64,000 nucleotides of DNA. Origin: Betaproteobacteria bacterium (GTDB taxonomy: Bacteria; Pseudomonadota; Gammaproteobacteria; Burkholderiales; SG8-41). Below the pieces are notes generated by a model. The model saw only the letters and a list, made by a program, of their open reading frames with translations, had not been told where the DNA came from and did no database searches. Shown here in pieces: positions 61,461-64,000 of the stretch (positions are counted from its first letter, which is position 1; every line of letters starts with the position of its first letter). The stretch lies in the NCBI GenBank assembly GCA_016192825.1, contig JACPTK010000031.1, forward strand, positions 1 to 64,000. The letters run 5' to 3'. Both the position numbers and the translations under genes were made by a program.

Positions 61461-62872
61461 GCACCGTTTTGATCGTCGATGACGACCTTGCGAGCTGCCG
61501 CACCCTGCGGCTGCACTTTCGCACCCAGGGCCACGAAGCCCACATCGCTCACAACGTGGCGGAGGCGCTGGGCGCCCGGGGCAAGATTGCGCCCGACGTG
61601 ATCATTCTCGACATCCGCATGCCGGGGCAGAGCGGTCTCGATGCGCTGCCGGATTTCAAGCAGGCGTTTCCCGGTGCGCACGTCATCATGATCACCGCCT
61701 TCCACGACATGGAGAGCACGATCCAGGCGATGCAGCGCGGGGCGGACGATTACATCCAGAAGCCGATCGATCTGGACGAGCTCGACGCAGCGGTGGCGAA
61801 AGCGCTTCGTTATGCGCATAGCGAGGCGCAAGGCGTGCTGGTGGGGGCTCCCGAGTATGCCGGGAATGACCGCGGCACCATGGTCGGGCGCAGCCGGGTC
61901 ATGAAAGAAGTCTTCAAGACCATCGGCATGGCGGCATCGACCCGCGTGACGGTATTGATCACCGGCGAGTCCGGCACGGGCAAGGAGCTGGTGGCCCGCG
62001 CCATTCACTACGCCGCCGGGTCGGACCCGTCCGGACCATTTGTCGCTGTCAACTGCGCGGCGCTGGTCGAGACGCTGCTCGAATCGGACATGTTCGGTCA
62101 TGAAAAGGGGGCCTTCACCGGAGCGATCGGGCGCCAATTAGGCAAATTTGCCCTGGCCAATCACGGCACCATCTTTCTCGACGAGGTGAGCGAGCTCTCG
62201 CACGCGATCCAAGCCAAGCTGCTGCGGGTGCTTCAGGAGAAAGAGTTCCTTCCGCTCGGCGCCAAGGAACCGCAGACGACTGACGCGCGCGTGATCGCGG
62301 CGACGAATGTCGATCTGGCGGGCCGCGTGCAGGACGGGAGCTTCCGCGAGGACCTCTATTATCGCCTCCAGGTCGTCAACATCCACCTGCCCCCGCTGCG
62401 CGAACGCAAGGAGGATATTCCCGACCTCGTGCAGACGCTGCTCGCGCGGATCAATCGTGAGATGAGGCGGCATGTCTGGCGCGTCGACCCGCAGGTGCTG
62501 CGCTGTTTCGAGGCATACCCCTGGCCGGGAAACGTGCGCGAACTGGAAAATGCCCTGATGAAGGCGGTTGCTCTCTCGCCTGCGGACATCGTCACCCCCG
62601 ATGCGTTACCCACGCACATCGCCGATCGATCCGCCGACGCGGCGGACACCCCCAAGCCGGCGGCGCAGCGCAGCCTGCGAGAGATCGAAAAGGCGCACGT
62701 GCTGCGCGTTCTCGAGGCGACCGGCTGGCACCGCGGCCGGACCTGCGCGATCCTAGGTGTGTCCCGGCCGCGCCTGCGGCGCATGATCAGACAGTTCGGT
62801 CTGGTCCCGCCGCTGGGAGCACCTGCGGAGGAAGACGAAGGGTACGAGGAGGAACACGCCCCGGACCGCTGA
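61457..62872 (+). CDS. Sigma-54-dependent response regulator (NtrC family)
   Basis: The 471-residue protein has a receiver domain (VDDD, D52 in IILDIRMPG, Lys about 102 in YIQKP), an AAA+ domain (Walker A TGESGTGKE, GAFTGA loop in HEKGAFTGAIG, and RVIAATN) and a Fis-type helix-turn-helix (RTCAILGVSRPRLRRMIRQF). The intact GAFTGA shows it can contact sigma-54. The kinase upstream is its partner. Two sigma-54-like promoters lie between the divergent operons, so it likely activates both. Acidic residues make up the tail. Confidence 0.92.
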   Translation: MSTVLIVDDDLASCRTLRLHFRTQGHEAHIAHNVAEALGARGKIAPDVIILDIRMPGQSGLDALPDFKQAFPGAHVIMITAFHDMESTIQAMQRGADDYIQKPIDLDELDAAVAKALRYAHSEAQGVLVGAPEYAGNDRGTMVGRSRVMKEVFKTIGMAASTRVTVLITGESGTGKELVARAIHYAAGSDPSGPFVAVNCAALVETLLESDMFGHEKGAFTGAIGRQLGKFALANHGTIFLDEVSELSHAIQAKLLRVLQEKEFLPLGAKEPQTTDARVIAATNVDLAGRVQDGSFREDLYYRLQVVNIHLPPLRERKEDIPDLVQTLLARINREMRRHVWRVDPQVLRCFEAYPWPGNVRELENALMKAVALSPADIVTPDALPTHIADRSADAADTPKPAAQRSLREIEKAHVLRVLEATGWHRGRTCAILGVSRPRLRRMIRQFGLVPPLGAPAEEDEGYEEEHAPDR

Positions 62873-62885
62873 GCCTCACCCGGCG

Positions 62886-62936
62886 GTCTGTCGGACTTGG
62901 GTCGGACAAACTCCCAATCCAAAACCACCTGCGCGG
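62886..62936. repeat. Partial composite repeat R4
   Basis: TCTGTCGGACTTGGGTCGGACAAACT, followed by CCAAAACCACCTGCGCGG (62919-62936), matches the hairpin plus left inverted repeat of R1-R3. The right half is missing. It truncates a hemerythrin-like gene. Confidence 0.55.
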
Positions 62937-63143
62937 AAACAGAATGTTTTCTTCCTTCGCCCCGTGCGCGGCCATCAGCGCGGCAAAGGAGTTCGTGCAA
63001 TCGGCAAATTGTTGGGTATCGCGCGGAAGGAGCGCGGCGCGGAAGGCATCGAGCCCCTTCATCATCGGCTCGAGCGGCTCCCGGCCGCGCGCGCCGGTCG
63101 TCTGGAACAATTCCAGCAGCGGAGGCGCCGCTCCTGCGGTCAT
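62934..63143 (-). pseudogene. Truncated hemerythrin-like (HHE) gene
   Basis: The minus-strand frame begins at 63143, overlapping the upstream hemerythrin stop by ATGA. It encodes about 70 residues similar to the second half of that protein (SFAALMAAHGAKEENILFP against SFTTLMTSHSAKEESVLYP). The homology ends exactly at the partial repeat R4, after which the frame is unrelated and runs antisense into the regulator gene. It is likely inactive. Confidence 0.65.
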
Positions 63144-63577
63144 GGCCGCGACACCATTTCCGCCAGTTTCTCGCCGCTGAGCTCGGGCAGCACCTCGTCG
63201 CACATCGGGTAGAGCACGGATTCTTCCTTGGCGCTGTGCGAAGTCATCAGCGTGGTGAAGGATTGCGCTGCGCCGCCAAAGCGTGCCGCGTCATGTGCTG
63301 CGATCGCGGCCGCGACATCGTCGAGCAGCGCCAGCAGCTGCTGATGCTCGTCCCGCATCACCTGCGTCGGTCCGGCGGTGATCCCGGTCGCCTGCTCGAA
63401 CGCTGGAAACAGCGCCTGCTCCTCGATCGCCATGTGGTACCTGAGCGCCCCCAGGAATGCGTCAAGCCGCATGCGACACCCGGCCCAATCACCGCGCTCC
63501 GCGTCCTGCGCCGCCGCCGCAAACAATTCGTCGCCATGATAGTGGTCGGCGGCGAGAAATTCGGAGATGCTGGTCAT
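63140..63577 (-). CDS. Hemerythrin-like HHE-domain protein
   Basis: The 145-residue four-helix protein has the di-iron ligand set: His in ADHYHGDEL, H-x3-E in RYHMAIEEQALFP, His in MRDEHQQLL, and H-x3-E in SHSAKEESVLYP. These proteins bind O2, NO or protect Fe-S clusters from NO. A perfect FNR/DNR site lies 62 bases upstream. The ATG at 63577 has GAGGGAG upstream. In a nitrite oxidiser a role in NO or nitrosative stress is likely. Confidence 0.85.
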   Translation of the reverse strand: MTSISEFLAADHYHGDELFAAAAQDAERGDWAGCRMRLDAFLGALRYHMAIEEQALFPAFEQATGITAGPTQVMRDEHQQLLALLDDVAAAIAAHDAARFGGAAQSFTTLMTSHSAKEESVLYPMCDEVLPELSGEKLAEMVSRP

Positions 63578-63638
63578 CGCTCCCTCGTGGGCCCAATGCG
63601 ATTGCCGGACACAGTAAGGGAAAGGCCATGCCGCTTCC

Positions 63639-63652
63639 TTGATGCTCATCAA
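63639..63652. promoter_or_regulatory. FNR/DNR-type site upstream of the hemerythrin gene
   Basis: TTGATGCTCATCAA fits TTGAT-N4-ATCAA exactly and is 62 bases from the hemerythrin start. Such sites activate NO- or low-oxygen-responsive genes. Confidence 0.75.
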
Positions 63653-63688
63653 GAAAGCCGTGGGAAGCTCCTGGAGACCGTTTCAAAA

Positions 63689-64000
63689 TCACTGAAACAG
63701 CCCCCGACATAGAGGAGCATGAGGGGAATATTCCCTGAAGTTCGCCTCGCGGAACAGCCGCAGCAGCTCCTGGTCGTGCGCCAGGTTGAGGGAGGCCTCG
63801 GTGCCGAAATCGAAGCGGTAGCCAGGTACTGTCCACACCACCAGCGCGAACAGCCAAAGCGCGATGGCGGGTTCCAGCAAGCCGCGCAGCACTAGCTGCA
63901 TTCCGAACACATCGGAGGCGGCGACTATCGTAAAGAGCGAGAACACCAGTCTGGGATCGGTCAGATCCATCCAGAACTCGCGCCGGAAGCACACCCCGCG
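63689..64000 (-). CDS. TDT/TehA-family transporter, internal part (incomplete, possibly truncated)
   Basis: The frame is open at the right edge, so the N-terminus lies outside. FWMDLTDPRLVFSLFTIVAA, SDVFGMQLVLRGLL and ALWLFALVVWTVPGY resemble the second and third helices of TDT transporters. The frame then runs into a non-hydrophobic tail and stops at 63689, so it seems truncated or frameshifted. A later part of the same type of protein is found at 43860-44003 on the same strand. Confidence 0.5.
   Translation of the reverse strand, partial: RGVCFRREFWMDLTDPRLVFSLFTIVAASDVFGMQLVLRGLLEPAIALWLFALVVWTVPGYRFDFGTEASLNLAHDQELLRLFREANFREYSPHAPLCRGLFQ

Overview
The window looks like a chromosomal stretch of a high-GC betaproteobacterium. 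Housekeeping genes support this: bpt next to aat, a ferredoxin next to nth, pyrD, and a complete cytochrome c maturation set (ccmABCDEFGHI) beside ccoI-ccoS. Set into this background are two large energy-metabolism loci that resemble each other. I found no tRNA, rRNA, CRISPR array or transposase gene.

Locus A (about 0.8-11.1 kb, + strand) encodes two cupredoxins, a CydA-like oxidase subunit, a membrane cytochrome c, a small four-helix membrane protein, an Mrp-type ATPase, a zinc-ribbon protein with a PCP_red-type domain, a tandem universal-stress protein with the same domain, a SPASM radical-SAM protein with the same domain, a HemY-like FAD oxidase and a membrane CBS protein. A signalling block follows (11.2-17.0 kb): an nth remnant, a diguanylate cyclase, a sensor gene that starts in a 43-base poly-C tract and appears out of frame and truncated, and a large GAF/GGDEF/EAL protein.

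From 17.4 to 43.8 kb the genes are mostly ordinary: nth, ferredoxin, pyrD, a PerM-type permease, an outer-membrane barrel, lipid A-type phosphatase and EptA-like transferase, a hemolysin/AMP-ligase/HO-like/SDR cluster, a two-component system, bpt-aat, ccm genes and ccoIS. Two families of intergenic repeats recur here: period-7 inverted repeats centred on ATTTTAT/C, and composite elements of about 200 bp carrying CAAAACCGCC inverted repeats.

Locus B (44.2-63.6 kb) has a minus-strand operon: CydA-like subunit, di-haem cytochrome c, mono-haem cytochrome c, nxrA, a small ORF, nxrB, TorD-type chaperone, nxrC, radical SAM. Divergently it has USP, HemY-like FAD oxidase, histidine kinase and sigma-54 activator. 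NxrA and NxrB match, from memory, the periplasmic nitrite oxidoreductase clade of Nitrospira and Nitrotoga much better than NarGH. The organism is therefore probably a nitrite oxidiser or uses a closely related periplasmic molybdoenzyme.

The most unusual feature is that loci A and B share a module: CydA-like subunit plus cytochrome c, USP, radical SAM and HemY-like oxidase, with PCP_red-type domains on five proteins. This suggests a tetrapyrrole-handling system serving the unusual bd-like oxidases or NXR. The sequence shows the shared module and domains; the function is inference.
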